Of a stretch of 64,000 bases of DNA, positions 37,728-46,944 are shown one piece after another. The translations under genes and the position numbers were made by a program. The stretch is from Carboxylicivirga caseinilyticus (GTDB lineage: Bacteria; Bacteroidota; Bacteroidia; Bacteroidales; Marinilabiliaceae), in assembly GCA_025499705.1 (NCBI GenBank), contig JAFMVE010000001.1, forward strand, positions 62,001 to 126,000. The letters run 5' to 3'. Each line of letters begins with the position of its first letter. Positions within the stretch are counted from its first letter, which is position 1. The notes beneath the pieces are model-generated. The model was given only the letters and a program-made list of their open reading frames with translations. It had not been told where the DNA came from and did no database searches.

Positions 37728-38135
37728 ATGGAACTAACTGTGGATAAATTAGTCTTTAACTCTGAAACAAAAAACATTAATTTAGTTGAAAAACTAATTG
37801 ATGATCTTTCAAACCATTATGATCTTCATAATGATATATATGGAAAGCTTCTTTTAGGAGTTGTTGAAGGTGTTAACAATGCTATTGTACACGGTAATAA
37901 ATTAGATAAGTCTAAGAATGTTACTGTAGAATATAGTATTCAGGAAGATAAAGTAGAATTCATCATTATTGATGAAGGATCTGGATTTGATTATACCAAC
38001 GTTCCCGATCCAACTAAACCTGAGAACCTGGAAAAAACTCATGGAAGAGGAATTTTCTTAATGCATCATTTAGCTGATGAAATTGAATTTGAAAATAATG
38101 GTAGTACTGTAAAAATGCAGTTTAATATCGTATAA
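37728..38135 (+). CDS. Anti-sigma-factor-type ATPase (HATPase_c_2, RsbW/SpoIIAB-like)
   Basis: A 135-residue GHKL ATPase of the RsbW/SpoIIAB serine-kinase type: N-box LGVVEGVNNAIVHGN (about 43-57), G1 box IIDEGSGFDYTNVPDP (about 84-99) and G2 THGRGIFLMHHLADE (about 104-118). Such proteins bind sigma factors or other partners and phosphorylate an STAS anti-antagonist. No sigma factor or STAS gene is adjacent; ybeY follows directly. Its target is unknown. It lies in the same arrangement (ATPase, ybeY, mnmG) in other Bacteroidia as far as I recall. Confidence 0.88.
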   Translation: MELTVDKLVFNSETKNINLVEKLIDDLSNHYDLHNDIYGKLLLGVVEGVNNAIVHGNKLDKSKNVTVEYSIQEDKVEFIIIDEGSGFDYTNVPDPTKPENLEKTHGRGIFLMHHLADEIEFENNGSTVKMQFNIV

Positions 38136-38558
38136 ATGGTTCATTTTCAATCGGAAAATGGTTATGTTCCGGAGGTAATTACTGATGTTGTTAGATTATG
38201 GATCGAAAGTGTGACTAAGTCTCACGGATTTCAATTAGGAGAAATTAATTATTTCTTCTGTACAGATGAATATATACTTCAAACCAATAGACAATATCTA
38301 AATCACGATTATTATACTGATATAATTACATTTGATTATTCCTTAAACAATGTTATATCAGGTGATTTAATTATTAGTCTAGATACGGTTAAATCTAATG
38401 CAGATCTTCTTAATATTAGCTATAATACTGAATTATTAAGAGTAGTTATTCATGGTATTTTACACCTATGTGGTTTTAAGGATAAAACTAAAGAGGAAGA
38501 AGTTAAAATGCGTGAATTAGAAGATCAAGCACTCAACTTATACACAACTTTTAAGTAA
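38136..38558 (+). CDS. ybeY: Endoribonuclease YbeY (16S rRNA maturation)
   Basis: A metal-dependent RNase for 16S rRNA 3' end maturation and 70S quality control. The motif is HGILHLCGFKDKT (H106, H110). The third His of the usual HGxLHLxGYDH is Asp116 here, a form I believe is widespread in Bacteroidota, with Asp able to bind the metal. The upstream TDIITFDYS and the final EEEVKMRELEDQAL helix fit. It begins on the base after the ATPase stop codon. Confidence 0.92.
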   Translation: MVHFQSENGYVPEVITDVVRLWIESVTKSHGFQLGEINYFFCTDEYILQTNRQYLNHDYYTDIITFDYSLNNVISGDLIISLDTVKSNADLLNISYNTELLRVVIHGILHLCGFKDKTKEEEVKMRELEDQALNLYTTFK

Positions 38559-38594
38559 TTTTGCTGTTTATCTTGCAGTTAAAATTACTTTTTA

Positions 38595-40472
38595 ATGGAA
38601 TTCAAATACGATATAATTGTTGTCGGTGGTGGTCATGCTGGTTGTGAAGCAGCTGCTGCAGCGGCCAATATGGGTAGTAAGGTGCTCATGATTACCATGG
38701 ACATGTCAAGATTTGCTCAAATGTCATGTAATCCTGCAGTTGGTGGTATTGCAAAAGGACAAATCGTGAGAGAGATTGATGCGCTTGGTGGTTACATGGG
38801 AATTATTACTGATAAAAGTTCTATTCAGTTTCGCATGCTTAATCGATCAAAGGGTCCTGCGATGTGGAGTCCAAGAGCGCAATGTGATAGGATGGTTTTT
38901 TCTTCTGAATGGAGAAAACAACTTGAGGCTATTCCTAATGTTTTTTTCTGGCAGGATACAGTTACTGATTTTATAATTCAGGATAACATAATTAAGGGCG
39001 TTAGAACAAAAAATAATGTAACGTTTGAATCAACGGCAGTAATCTTAACTACTGGTACTTTCTTAAATGGGCTAATGCACATAGGATCAGTGCAGTTAGA
39101 GGGAGGTAGGATTTCTGAACCTAGCTCAAAAGGACTGTCAGAAACCTTATTTTCTCATGGTCTTAAAGTAGGCCGTATGAAAACAGGTACACCTGTTCGT
39201 ATTGATGAACGTAGTATTAATTTTAGTAAATTAGAAGAACAAGCTGGCGAAGATTCTTTTTATAAGTTTAGTTTCATGCCTGGATCTAACAAGTTACTTA
39301 AACAAAGAAGTTGTTATGTAACTTATACTAATATGGATGTTCATTCTAAATTAGAAGAAGGTCTTGAAGAATCTCCAATGTATAATGGAACTATTCAAAG
39401 TATTGGACCTCGTTATTGCCCTAGTATTGAAACTAAGATTGTGACTTTTGCTGAAAAGGAAAGGCATCAGTTATTTCTGGAACCTGAAGGTGAAGATACC
39501 GTTGAATATTACCTTAATGGTTTTAGTAGTTCTTTGCCTTTACAAGTTCAGGTTGATGCTTTAAAATTAATACCTGGTTTAGAGGAAGCTAAAATATTCA
39601 GACCTGGTTATGCTATAGAATATGATTATTTCGATCCTACACAGTTAAAGCATACATTAGAGGTTAAAGCTATATCTAATTTATTTTTCGCTGGTCAAAT
39701 TAATGGGACCACAGGATATGAGGAAGCTGCCGCGCAAGGCTTGATGGCTGGAATTAATGCGCATCAAAAAATCAACAATCTAGATGATATAGTTTTGTCA
39801 AGGGATGAAGCTTATATTGGTGTACTAATAGATGATTTAGTTACAAAAGGGGTAGATGAACCTTATCGTATGTTTACATCAAGAGCAGAGTTTAGAATAC
39901 TGTTAAGACAAGATGATGCTGATTTCCGCTTAACTCAGAAAAGCTATAATTTTGGTCTTGCTAAAAAAGATCGGTTAGACTATTTAAATGAAAAAATTTC
40001 TTTAAAAGACGACTTAATTGAATTTATAAATACATTTAGTGTAAAGAAAGATAAAATTAATGATTGGCTTGTTACAAAAGGTACTACTCCTTTAAAACAA
40101 GGTGTAAAGCTTGTTGATATTTTAATGCGCCCCCAAATTAATATTTTTGATTTATATAGTTTTATTAAACCATTACAAGATAAAGCATCTTGTATACCTA
40201 AAGATAGGTTAGAAGAAATATTAGAATCAGTCGAGATATCATTAAAGTACTCTGGTTACATTAAACGTGAAAAATTATTAGCTGATAAATTTACGCGTTT
40301 AGAAAATTTAAAAATTAGAGGTAAATTTAATTACGAATCCATCCACACTATCTCTACTGAAGGTAGACAGAAATTAACAAAAATCGATCCAGAGACGATT
40401 GGACAAGCTAGTCGTATTTCTGGCGTTTCTCCTAGTGATATTAATGTTTTATTAGTTTTATTAGGTAGATAA
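38595..40472 (+). CDS. mnmG: tRNA uridine-5-carboxymethylaminomethyl enzyme MnmG (GidA)
   Basis: The FAD subunit that with MnmE modifies U34 of several tRNAs. The FAD Rossmann signature [18 protein letters not shown] opens the protein (about 7-24). Other conserved segments are [77 protein letters not shown] and the C-terminal [18 protein letters not shown]. Full length (625). A parS site begins on the very next base after the stop codon; in many bacteria mnmG neighbours the par genes near the origin, but here only the site is present. Confidence 0.97.
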   Translation: MEFKYDIIVVGGGHAGCEAAAAAANMGSKVLMITMDMSRFAQMSCNPAVGGIAKGQIVREIDALGGYMGIITDKSSIQFRMLNRSKGPAMWSPRAQCDRMVFSSEWRKQLEAIPNVFFWQDTVTDFIIQDNIIKGVRTKNNVTFESTAVILTTGTFLNGLMHIGSVQLEGGRISEPSSKGLSETLFSHGLKVGRMKTGTPVRIDERSINFSKLEEQAGEDSFYKFSFMPGSNKLLKQRSCYVTYTNMDVHSKLEEGLEESPMYNGTIQSIGPRYCPSIETKIVTFAEKERHQLFLEPEGEDTVEYYLNGFSSSLPLQVQVDALKLIPGLEEAKIFRPGYAIEYDYFDPTQLKHTLEVKAISNLFFAGQINGTTGYEEAAAQGLMAGINAHQKINNLDDIVLSRDEAYIGVLIDDLVTKGVDEPYRMFTSRAEFRILLRQDDADFRLTQKSYNFGLAKKDRLDYLNEKISLKDDLIEFINTFSVKKDKINDWLVTKGTTPLKQGVKLVDILMRPQINIFDLYSFIKPLQDKASCIPKDRLEEILESVEISLKYSGYIKREKLLADKFTRLENLKIRGKFNYESIHTISTEGRQKLTKIDPETIGQASRISGVSPSDINVLLVLLGR

Positions 40473-40488
40473 TGTTTCACGTGGAACA
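40473..40488. promoter_or_regulatory. parS site, B. subtilis-type sequence
   Basis: TGTTTCACGTGGAACA is the exact reverse complement of the classical Bacillus parS TGTTCCACGTGAAACA. It starts immediately after the mnmG stop codon, in the 30-base gap before ade. Confidence 0.85.
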
Positions 40489-40502
40489 AAAAACCTTTAT
40501 TT

Positions 40503-42131
40503 ATGATTATAAAAGGTAATTTAGTTGATATACATTTTAATAAAATTTATCCAGTTGAAATTACTTTCGCTAATGGTATTATTAACTCCATCAATCATTC
40601 TGTTGAAAAATTTTCAAATTATATATTACCTGGATTAATAGATTCTCATGTTCATATAGAAAGTTCTATGACCATACCGAGTCGTTTTTCTAAAATGATC
40701 GTTCCACGTGGAACAGTTGCAGTTGTTTCAGATCCGCATGAAATTGCAAATGTTTTAGGAAGAGAAGGGGTAGAATATATGATAGAGGACGCGGCAACGA
40801 CTCCTTTAAAGTGTTTTTTTGGTGTTCCATCATGTGTTCCGGCAACAGATTTTGAATCATCTGGAGGTCGGATTGAAGCAGAGGATATTGAATATCTGTT
40901 TTTAAAAGGGGCCTCTTTTTTGGCTGAAATGATGAATTTTCCAGGGGTAATTTATGATGATCCTAAAGTAAAGGCAAAACTAGATCTGGCTAAAAAATAC
41001 AATAAACCAATCGATGGTCATGCTCCGGGTTTGATAGGTGATGACTTAATTAAATATGCATCAGCTGGAATTTCAACAGATCATGAATGTTCGACGCTAC
41101 AAGAAGCGATTGATAAAATAAAGTTGGGTATGATGATTCAAATCAGGGAAGGTAGTGCTGCCCGAAATTTTGATTCACTACATACTTTGATTCGTTCCTA
41201 TCCTAATAATGTAATGTTATGCACAGATGATAGTCATCCAGATTTAATAATGAATTCAGGACATATAGATCGCCTGGTTCGTTTAGCATTAAATAAAGGA
41301 TATTCCATTTTTGAAATATATAAGGCGGCAGTTTTAAATCCTGTATTACATTATAAACTTCCGGTTGGATTGCTACGTGAAGGTGATCCGGCAGATTTTA
41401 TTATTGTTGATAATTTGAGTGATTTTACTGTTTTAGAAACATATATTGACGGAGTTAAGGTTGCAGAAAATAGTAAATCACTTTTTGAGTTGAAACCTAT
41501 ATTAAAGGTTAATAAATTTGAATGTAATTATATCTCTGAAGATGATTTGTGTGTTACAATACCAAATGATGCTTCAAAAATAAGAGTTATAGAAGCTGAG
41601 GATGGTGAGTTACTAACCAAAGAATTTTTATGGGATATAACTAATCAAAAGGATAAGATTGTAAAAACTGATCTGACAAACGATATTCTTAAAGTAGTTG
41701 TATTAAACAGATATCAACCTTCAAAACCTGCAATAGGGTTTATTAAAGGATTTGGACTTAAAAAGGGAGCTCTTGCAAGTTCTGTTGCTCACGATAGTCA
41801 TAATATCGTTGCTATTGGATGTGATGATCAATCATTAGTTAAAGCTATTAATTCGCTAATTGATATGAAGGGCGGATTGGTTGCTTGTACAGAAGATCAA
41901 TTAAAAAGTTTAGCTCTTCCGGTTGCCGGGTTGATGTCGGATATAGAAGGAGAAGAAGTAGCTAAAATATATACAGAATTAAATCAATTTGTATTTGATT
42001 CTGGTGTATTATTAAAAGCTCCCTTTATGACTATGGCATTTATGTCGCTTCTTGTGATTCCTAAATTAAAACTAGGAGACAGAGGTTTATTTGATGTTTC
42101 TACGTTTTCGTTTACCCAGTTATTTGTTTAA
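40503..42131 (+). CDS. ade: Adenine deaminase
   Basis: Converts adenine to hypoxanthine plus ammonia. A 542-residue amidohydrolase of the bacterial Ade family: metal motif DSHVHIESSM (about 47-56), SDPHEIANVLG (about 76-86), DGHAPGLIG, STDHECST, and DDSHPD in the last third of the catalytic domain. The C-terminal Ade domain contains SVAHDSHNIVAIGCDDQ. All metal ligands appear present. Related Bacteroidia usually have the adenine salvage gene apt at this position between mnmG and uvrC, as far as I recall, so ade may replace it. A third parS-like site lies inside the gene. Confidence 0.95.
   Translation: MIIKGNLVDIHFNKIYPVEITFANGIINSINHSVEKFSNYILPGLIDSHVHIESSMTIPSRFSKMIVPRGTVAVVSDPHEIANVLGREGVEYMIEDAATTPLKCFFGVPSCVPATDFESSGGRIEAEDIEYLFLKGASFLAEMMNFPGVIYDDPKVKAKLDLAKKYNKPIDGHAPGLIGDDLIKYASAGISTDHECSTLQEAIDKIKLGMMIQIREGSAARNFDSLHTLIRSYPNNVMLCTDDSHPDLIMNSGHIDRLVRLALNKGYSIFEIYKAAVLNPVLHYKLPVGLLREGDPADFIIVDNLSDFTVLETYIDGVKVAENSKSLFELKPILKVNKFECNYISEDDLCVTIPNDASKIRVIEAEDGELLTKEFLWDITNQKDKIVKTDLTNDILKVVVLNRYQPSKPAIGFIKGFGLKKGALASSVAHDSHNIVAIGCDDQSLVKAINSLIDMKGGLVACTEDQLKSLALPVAGLMSDIEGEEVAKIYTELNQFVFDSGVLLKAPFMTMAFMSLLVIPKLKLGDRGLFDVSTFSFTQLFV
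40700..40715. promoter_or_regulatory. parS-like site inside ade
   Basis: CGTTCCACGTGGAACA has the palindromic parS core GTTCCACGTGGAAC intact; only the first base (C for T) departs from consensus. It encodes I-V-P-R-G-T in Ade, so coding and ParB binding would be superimposed. It lies 211 bases from the preceding site. Confidence 0.7.
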
Positions 42132-43952
42132 ATGAATAAAGAACAGCAGCGATTAGACTATTTACATACTAAAATAAAGTCATTACCGTCTTTGCCTGGA
42201 GTATATCAATACTTTAATGAAGACGGTAAAATTATTTATATAGGTAAGGCTAAGGATCTCAAAAAACGCGTTTCTTCCTATTTTACGAAACAGCATGATT
42301 ATGGAAAAACCAAGGTGCTGGTAAAAAAAATTACCGAAATTAAACACATCGTTGTCGATTCTGAAGAAGATGCTTTACTATTAGAAAACAATTTAATTAA
42401 GAAATATCAGCCTCGTTATAATATACTTTTAAAAGATGATAAATCTTTTCCCTGGATAGTTGTAAAAAATGAACGATTTCCACGCGTTTTTCAGACCCGT
42501 AATTTTATTCGGGATGGTAGTATCTATTTCGGACCCTATACTTCAGTTGGAATTGTACGTGCTTTATTAGATCTTTTTAAACAGCTCTACCCATTACGAA
42601 CCTGTAAACATGTTTTGTCGGAGGATAATATTAATCAGGGTAAGTTTAAGGTTTGTCTCGAATATCATATCGGTAATTGTAAAGCACCATGTATAAATGA
42701 ATATTCTGAAGATTTATATAACGACCATATTACTGCAATAAAGGATATATTAAAAGGTAATGTTGTTTCTGTAATCAAATTCATGAAAGATAAAATGATG
42801 GATTATGCATCAAAACTAGAATTTGAAAATGCAGAGGAAGTAAAGCAGAAGATTCAAATTTTAGAATCACATCAAAGTAAATCAACAATTGTAAACCCTA
42901 AACTTACAAACCTTGATGTTTTTTCTGTTATCGAGGATGAGAAATCAGGGTATGCTAACTTTATGAGAGTGGCTAATGGATCTGTTATACAATCTCACAC
43001 CATAGAGTTCAAAAAGAGATTGGATGAAAATTTACAGGAAATATTAGTATCTGCTATTTCGGAAATGCAATCCAGATTGACCATTTTATCTCGTGAAATT
43101 CTTGTTCCATTTATACCAGAAATTGAATTAAAGAACTCTTTATTTTTGGTTCCTAAAATAGGAGATAAAAAAAAGTTATTGGATTTATCTGAGCGTAATG
43201 TTAAATATTACCGTTTAGATAAGTTAAAGCAACAATCTATAGTCAAAAAGGAACCGAGAGAAGAACGGATAGTTAAAGTGATGCAAACTGATTTGAGACT
43301 TAAGGAACCACCTCGTCATATTGAATGTTTCGATAATTCAAATATACAAGGAACCAATCCTGTTGCTGCATGTGTTGTATTTAAAAATGCAAAACCCAGT
43401 AAAAAAGATTATCGCCACTTTAATATAAAAACAGTAGAAGGTCCAAATGATTTTGCCTCAATGGAGGAAGTTATTTACAGAAGGTATAAGAGGTTATTAG
43501 ATGAAGATCTTTCATTACCTCAATTGATAGTTATTGATGGAGGAAAGGGGCAATTAGGTGCGGCTGTAAAGGTATTGTCACAATTAGATTTGATTGGTAA
43601 GATTGCAGTTATTGGTATAGCAAAGCGTTTGGAAGAGATATTTTATCCGGGTGATCCTATACCATTATATCTTGATAAGAATTCAGAGACCTTAAAAATT
43701 ATTCAGTATTTACGTAACGAAGCACATCGCTTTGGAATTACATTTCATCGTCAGAAAAGATCAATTAATTTTATAAAATCAGATTTGGAAAATATCCCTG
43801 GTATTGGACAAAAAACAATTGAGCAGTTAATGACAAAATTTAAGTCGTTAAACATAATTAAAGAAACTACAATTGAAAATTTAGAAGAGGTATTAGGGAA
43901 GGATAAAGCTAGTAAAGTATATTCATGGTATCATTCAGATAAAAATCCGTAA
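42132..43952 (+). CDS. uvrC: Excinuclease ABC subunit C
   Basis: Makes both incisions in nucleotide excision repair. The N-terminal GIY-YIG nuclease is LPGVYQYFNEDGKIIYIGKAKDLKKRVSSYF (about 20-50); the UVR motif is near 203-238 (VIKFMKDKMMDYASKLEFENAEEVKQKI); the RNase H-like C nuclease has IECFDNSNIQGTNPVAACVVF and VIDGGKGQL; the helix-hairpin-helix end is LENIPGIGQKTIEQLM. 606 residues, complete. Starts directly after the ade stop. Confidence 0.97.
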   Translation: MNKEQQRLDYLHTKIKSLPSLPGVYQYFNEDGKIIYIGKAKDLKKRVSSYFTKQHDYGKTKVLVKKITEIKHIVVDSEEDALLLENNLIKKYQPRYNILLKDDKSFPWIVVKNERFPRVFQTRNFIRDGSIYFGPYTSVGIVRALLDLFKQLYPLRTCKHVLSEDNINQGKFKVCLEYHIGNCKAPCINEYSEDLYNDHITAIKDILKGNVVSVIKFMKDKMMDYASKLEFENAEEVKQKIQILESHQSKSTIVNPKLTNLDVFSVIEDEKSGYANFMRVANGSVIQSHTIEFKKRLDENLQEILVSAISEMQSRLTILSREILVPFIPEIELKNSLFLVPKIGDKKKLLDLSERNVKYYRLDKLKQQSIVKKEPREERIVKVMQTDLRLKEPPRHIECFDNSNIQGTNPVAACVVFKNAKPSKKDYRHFNIKTVEGPNDFASMEEVIYRRYKRLLDEDLSLPQLIVIDGGKGQLGAAVKVLSQLDLIGKIAVIGIAKRLEEIFYPGDPIPLYLDKNSETLKIIQYLRNEAHRFGITFHRQKRSINFIKSDLENIPGIGQKTIEQLMTKFKSLNIIKETTIENLEEVLGKDKASKVYSWYHSDKNP

Positions 43953-44000
43953 ATTACAATAAATCAATATTATAAGATTAAATTTATATTTAAGTAATTT

Positions 44001-44981
44001 TTAGAAGAATAGTTGCAACCACTCATCTTTGGAGATATTTAAAGATCGATTTTTAATATAATTATCAAAAAATATATTAATATCATTTTTTAAATGAATG
44101 GTACCATTTAAATTTTCTGATAATTCAGAAAATAGAAGTTCATTATCTTTATTATTTGTTTTGATAACACAATTCACAATTTTACCTTTTGAAACCTTCA
44201 TTGAATTACTCAATCTGCTTCCGTCGGCTAATTTGATTCGTTTTTTCATTTCATAATTTGGACTGTATCCAAAATTCCACTCGTCGGTTGTATATTTATC
44301 CTTAACCAGTTCTTCAATAGATTTTATTTCATCCGGTAAAAGTTCACTGCTTTCGCTGTCTGAAAAATAGTTCAATAAATAATTAAATAAGAAGGATATA
44401 AAATCTTGAAAAATAATGTCATTAACATATTCTGAAATATTGGTGACTTCACTTCTGACTGATTTTACAGCCTTGTCTTTATAATGCAATGGATTTGTTC
44501 TAAGGGCATTATTTAAAATATCCAGTTCTGAGTTAAATAATAATGTTCCATGATGCATGACCCTGCTTTTAAATACATGGGAGGCATTACCCGAAATCTT
44601 TTTATTATCTATTTGAATATCATGTCTTTTACCGAAATTAGCCTGAATGCCTAGTTCAGTAAGAGCTTCGAGTATGGGTTTTGAGTATAAAGCAAAGTTG
44701 ACCAGTTTATTTTTCTCTCCACTTTTGATAAAACAGAAATTCAGATTTTGCAGATCGTGATAAACAGTACCGCCGCCAGAAAGGCGACGGTACACAGGAA
44801 TGTTTTTTGAATGAGTATAGTCGAAATTGATTTCAGCCAGTGCATTTTGATGTTTACCAACTATTATAGAAGGTTGATTCACATATAGAAAGAAAACATC
44901 ATCCTCTGTTTTTCTTAATAGAAATTCTTCGGTTGCCAGATTAAAGGCCGGATCGTTTGTATTGCTTAGTATTCCTCTCAT
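44001..44981 (-). CDS. lplA: Lipoate-protein ligase A
   Basis: Attaches exogenous lipoate to E2 and GcvH proteins via lipoyl-AMP. The catalytic domain shows NLATEEFLL, SIIVGKHQNALAEIN, RRLSGGGTVYHDLQNLNFCF (about 71-90) and the Lys in KKISGNASHVFKSRVMHHGTLLF (about 127-149). A C-terminal accessory domain is present (about 250-326), as in E. coli LplA. It is on the opposite strand to the flanking uvrC and dtd genes, together with the endonuclease gene 10 bases upstream. Confidence 0.9.
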   Translation of the reverse strand: MRGILSNTNDPAFNLATEEFLLRKTEDDVFFLYVNQPSIIVGKHQNALAEINFDYTHSKNIPVYRRLSGGGTVYHDLQNLNFCFIKSGEKNKLVNFALYSKPILEALTELGIQANFGKRHDIQIDNKKISGNASHVFKSRVMHHGTLLFNSELDILNNALRTNPLHYKDKAVKSVRSEVTNISEYVNDIIFQDFISFLFNYLLNYFSDSESSELLPDEIKSIEELVKDKYTTDEWNFGYSPNYEMKKRIKLADGSRLSNSMKVSKGKIVNCVIKTNNKDNELLFSELSENLNGTIHLKNDINIFFDNYIKNRSLNISKDEWLQLFF

Positions 44982-44990
44982 TTTATCTGT

Positions 44991-46067
44991 TTAATGAAGA
45001 ATAACTTTTTTAGTGGTGAATTGTTTGTTTTTAGCCTTAATTTTTAAATAATAAACTCCCTTTGATAAATGACTAATATTAACTTGAGATTGTGTGAAAT
45101 TGGGTTTATTTATGCGATAAACCAATTGTCCAAGATTATTGTAGAAACTTAGGATATTTTCAGAATCATTGAAGTTACCTGTTATCGTAATAATTCCATT
45201 GGAAGGATTAGGATATAAATTAAAATCTTCGAGTGAATTATTCTTAACAGATGTTTCTGTAGTCCAAATTAAAGCAACGTATTCTGGATGATCAATAAAT
45301 GGATTTCTGTTATTCTGAATACCATAAACATCATTGTTTCTGTTTATCTCTTTATCACTCACAGGATCATTGTTATGCCATTTAAATAATAGTTGTAACT
45401 GCCAATCTTTAAATACCTTTTCATTAGATCCATCAAGAATTTGTGAAGCTCCAGTATTATTTACCCAGGAACTAATTACATTTTCATATCGGGTGGCCAT
45501 GTAAAAATAGCTTCTAGCAAAATCACCTTTGTATTCATCTATTGGTTCAAATACTAACGATGAATAACCATCTGTACTGTTATTTCCAAGTTTGCTACCA
45601 TTAGTAGAAGTCCATGTTGGAGAATCCACTTCTCCAAAAGGATAATTACCTCGTTTACCATTAGTATATCCATCCGTTGGATAAAGGTGAAAAAGATCTG
45701 TATACATCGGATATCCATCATCAAACCAGCTTTTAGGCCAACTGTGTTCTCGATTATAACAACTTCCTTCACCGGAGTAATTACCGCATTGATCTTCAAC
45801 AAAAATGTAGACATATGCTGGAGTACCCCCAGGAACATCAGAATACATATCCCATACGGTTCCATTAGATTTTTTATCAGTAGTTTTAAAATGAGTCCAT
45901 AAACTCGTGTAACTTTGTTGTGTATGACCTTTAATGATATTGTATAAAGCGGTTTTTAGTTCATAGCCTGATTTACCATCGGCATTATTGTAATAACCGG
46001 TCGGTATTTGTGCAAAAATTACAACATTAAAGAAGAGTAAAAATGATGCTAAGATATTTAATTTCAT
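44991..46067 (-). CDS. Secreted endonuclease I with type IX secretion tail
   Basis: A signal peptide (about 1-19, ending FAQ) is followed by an Endonuclease_1 (EndA/Vvn) domain: MYSDVPGGTPAYVYIFVEDQCGNY, the catalytic NREHSWPKSWF (about 108-118), DLFHLYPTDGYTNGKRGNYPFGEV, and RSYFYMATRY. The last 80 residues are a Por-secretion tail (NLYPNPSNGIITI ... GVYYLKIKAKNKQFTTKKVIL), which directs export through the type IX system and surface attachment or release. It probably degrades extracellular DNA or RNA for nutrients. Its promoter candidate is at 46118. Confidence 0.92.
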   Translation of the reverse strand: MKLNILASFLLFFNVVIFAQIPTGYYNNADGKSGYELKTALYNIIKGHTQQSYTSLWTHFKTTDKKSNGTVWDMYSDVPGGTPAYVYIFVEDQCGNYSGEGSCYNREHSWPKSWFDDGYPMYTDLFHLYPTDGYTNGKRGNYPFGEVDSPTWTSTNGSKLGNNSTDGYSSLVFEPIDEYKGDFARSYFYMATRYENVISSWVNNTGASQILDGSNEKVFKDWQLQLLFKWHNNDPVSDKEINRNNDVYGIQNNRNPFIDHPEYVALIWTTETSVKNNSLEDFNLYPNPSNGIITITGNFNDSENILSFYNNLGQLVYRINKPNFTQSQVNISHLSKGVYYLKIKAKNKQFTTKKVILH

Positions 46068-46117
46068 ATTAATAGGTTAAATATAAATAAGACAGATTTG
46101 TTTTCATTATTATGATT

Positions 46118-46125
46118 CAAATATA
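46118..46125 (-). promoter_or_regulatory. Candidate -7 box for the endonuclease-lplA pair
   Basis: The plus-strand CAAATATA reads TATATTTG on the minus strand, about 50 bases before the endonuclease start at 46067. No -33 match recognised. Confidence 0.4.
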
Positions 46126-46160
46126 AGTATTAATTTTCGATCGGATATTAAGAATATTTT

Positions 46161-46613
46161 ATGCGTGTAGTTATTCAAAGAGTTAGTAAAGCGTCTGTTA
46201 CAATAGATCAAAAGGTAAAATCTGCTATAAACAAAGGTTTATTGATTTTGCTTGGAATAGAAAGTGAAGATAATGATGAAGATATCAGCTGGTTAGCAGG
46301 AAAAATAGCTCAATTACGTATATTCCCCGACGATGAAGGTGTGATGAACAGATCAGTGATGGATGTTAAGGGAGAATTACTAATTATTAGTCAGTTTACA
46401 CTGCATGCTAAAACAAAAAAGGGAAACCGACCGTCATACATAAGTGCTGCACCTCCGGAAATTTCAATACCGTTATATGAAAGATTTGTTAGTAAGCTGC
46501 ATGAAGTTAGTGGAATAGAACCAGAAACAGGTGAGTTTGGTGCTGATATGAAAGTCGAACTGATTAATGACGGACCTGTTACCATTATTATTGACAGTAA
46601 AAGAAGAGAATAG
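46161..46613 (+). CDS. dtd: D-aminoacyl-tRNA deacylase
   Basis: Removes D-amino acids and mischarged glycine from tRNA. The 150-residue protein has the opening MRVVIQRVSKASVTID, the SQFTLHAKTKKGNRPSY motif (about 76-92) and the cross-subunit active-site segment NDGPVTIIID with the Gly-cisPro equivalent. It is followed without gap by the pyrophosphohydrolase gene. Confidence 0.97.
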   Translation: MRVVIQRVSKASVTIDQKVKSAINKGLLILLGIESEDNDEDISWLAGKIAQLRIFPDDEGVMNRSVMDVKGELLIISQFTLHAKTKKGNRPSYISAAPPEISIPLYERFVSKLHEVSGIEPETGEFGADMKVELINDGPVTIIIDSKRRE

Positions 46614-46940
46614 ATGAATATAGCAGATGCTCAGAAACAAGTAGATGATTGGATTAAAGAATTCGGTGTCAGATATTTTAGTGAATTAACCAATATGGCA
46701 ATTTTGACAGAAGAAGTTGGTGAACTTGCCAGGGTTATGGCTCGTAAATTCGGTGATCAATCCTTTAAGAAAAACGAAGAAAAACTGGAATTAGCCGATG
46801 AGATGGCAGATGTACTATGGGTACTTATTTGCCTGGCTAATCAAACAGGTGTAAATTTAACAGAAGCCTTTGTTAAAAATCTTGAGAAGAAAACTTCACG
46901 GGATAAAGACAGACATAAAAACAACGAAAAATTATACTAA
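46614..46940 (+). CDS. MazG-like nucleotide pyrophosphohydrolase
   Basis: A 108-residue all-alpha NTP pyrophosphatase. The metal site is the EExxE...ExxD pattern: LTEEVGELARVMARKFG (about 29-45) and LADEMADVLWVLICLANQ (about 60-77). It probably hydrolyses a noncanonical nucleotide. It starts directly after the dtd stop, and deoC follows after 4 bases, so the three form one operon. Confidence 0.9.
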   Translation: MNIADAQKQVDDWIKEFGVRYFSELTNMAILTEEVGELARVMARKFGDQSFKKNEEKLELADEMADVLWVLICLANQTGVNLTEAFVKNLEKKTSRDKDRHKNNEKLY

Positions 46941-46944
46941 AACA

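Noticed and set aside
37739-37747. Perfect DnaA box TGTGGATAA
   Set aside because: It lies in the first codons of the anti-sigma-type ATPase gene and stands alone. The similar TGTGAATAA at 29145 is also single. No cluster of boxes with an AT-rich unwinding element was found, so I do not call oriC in this window.
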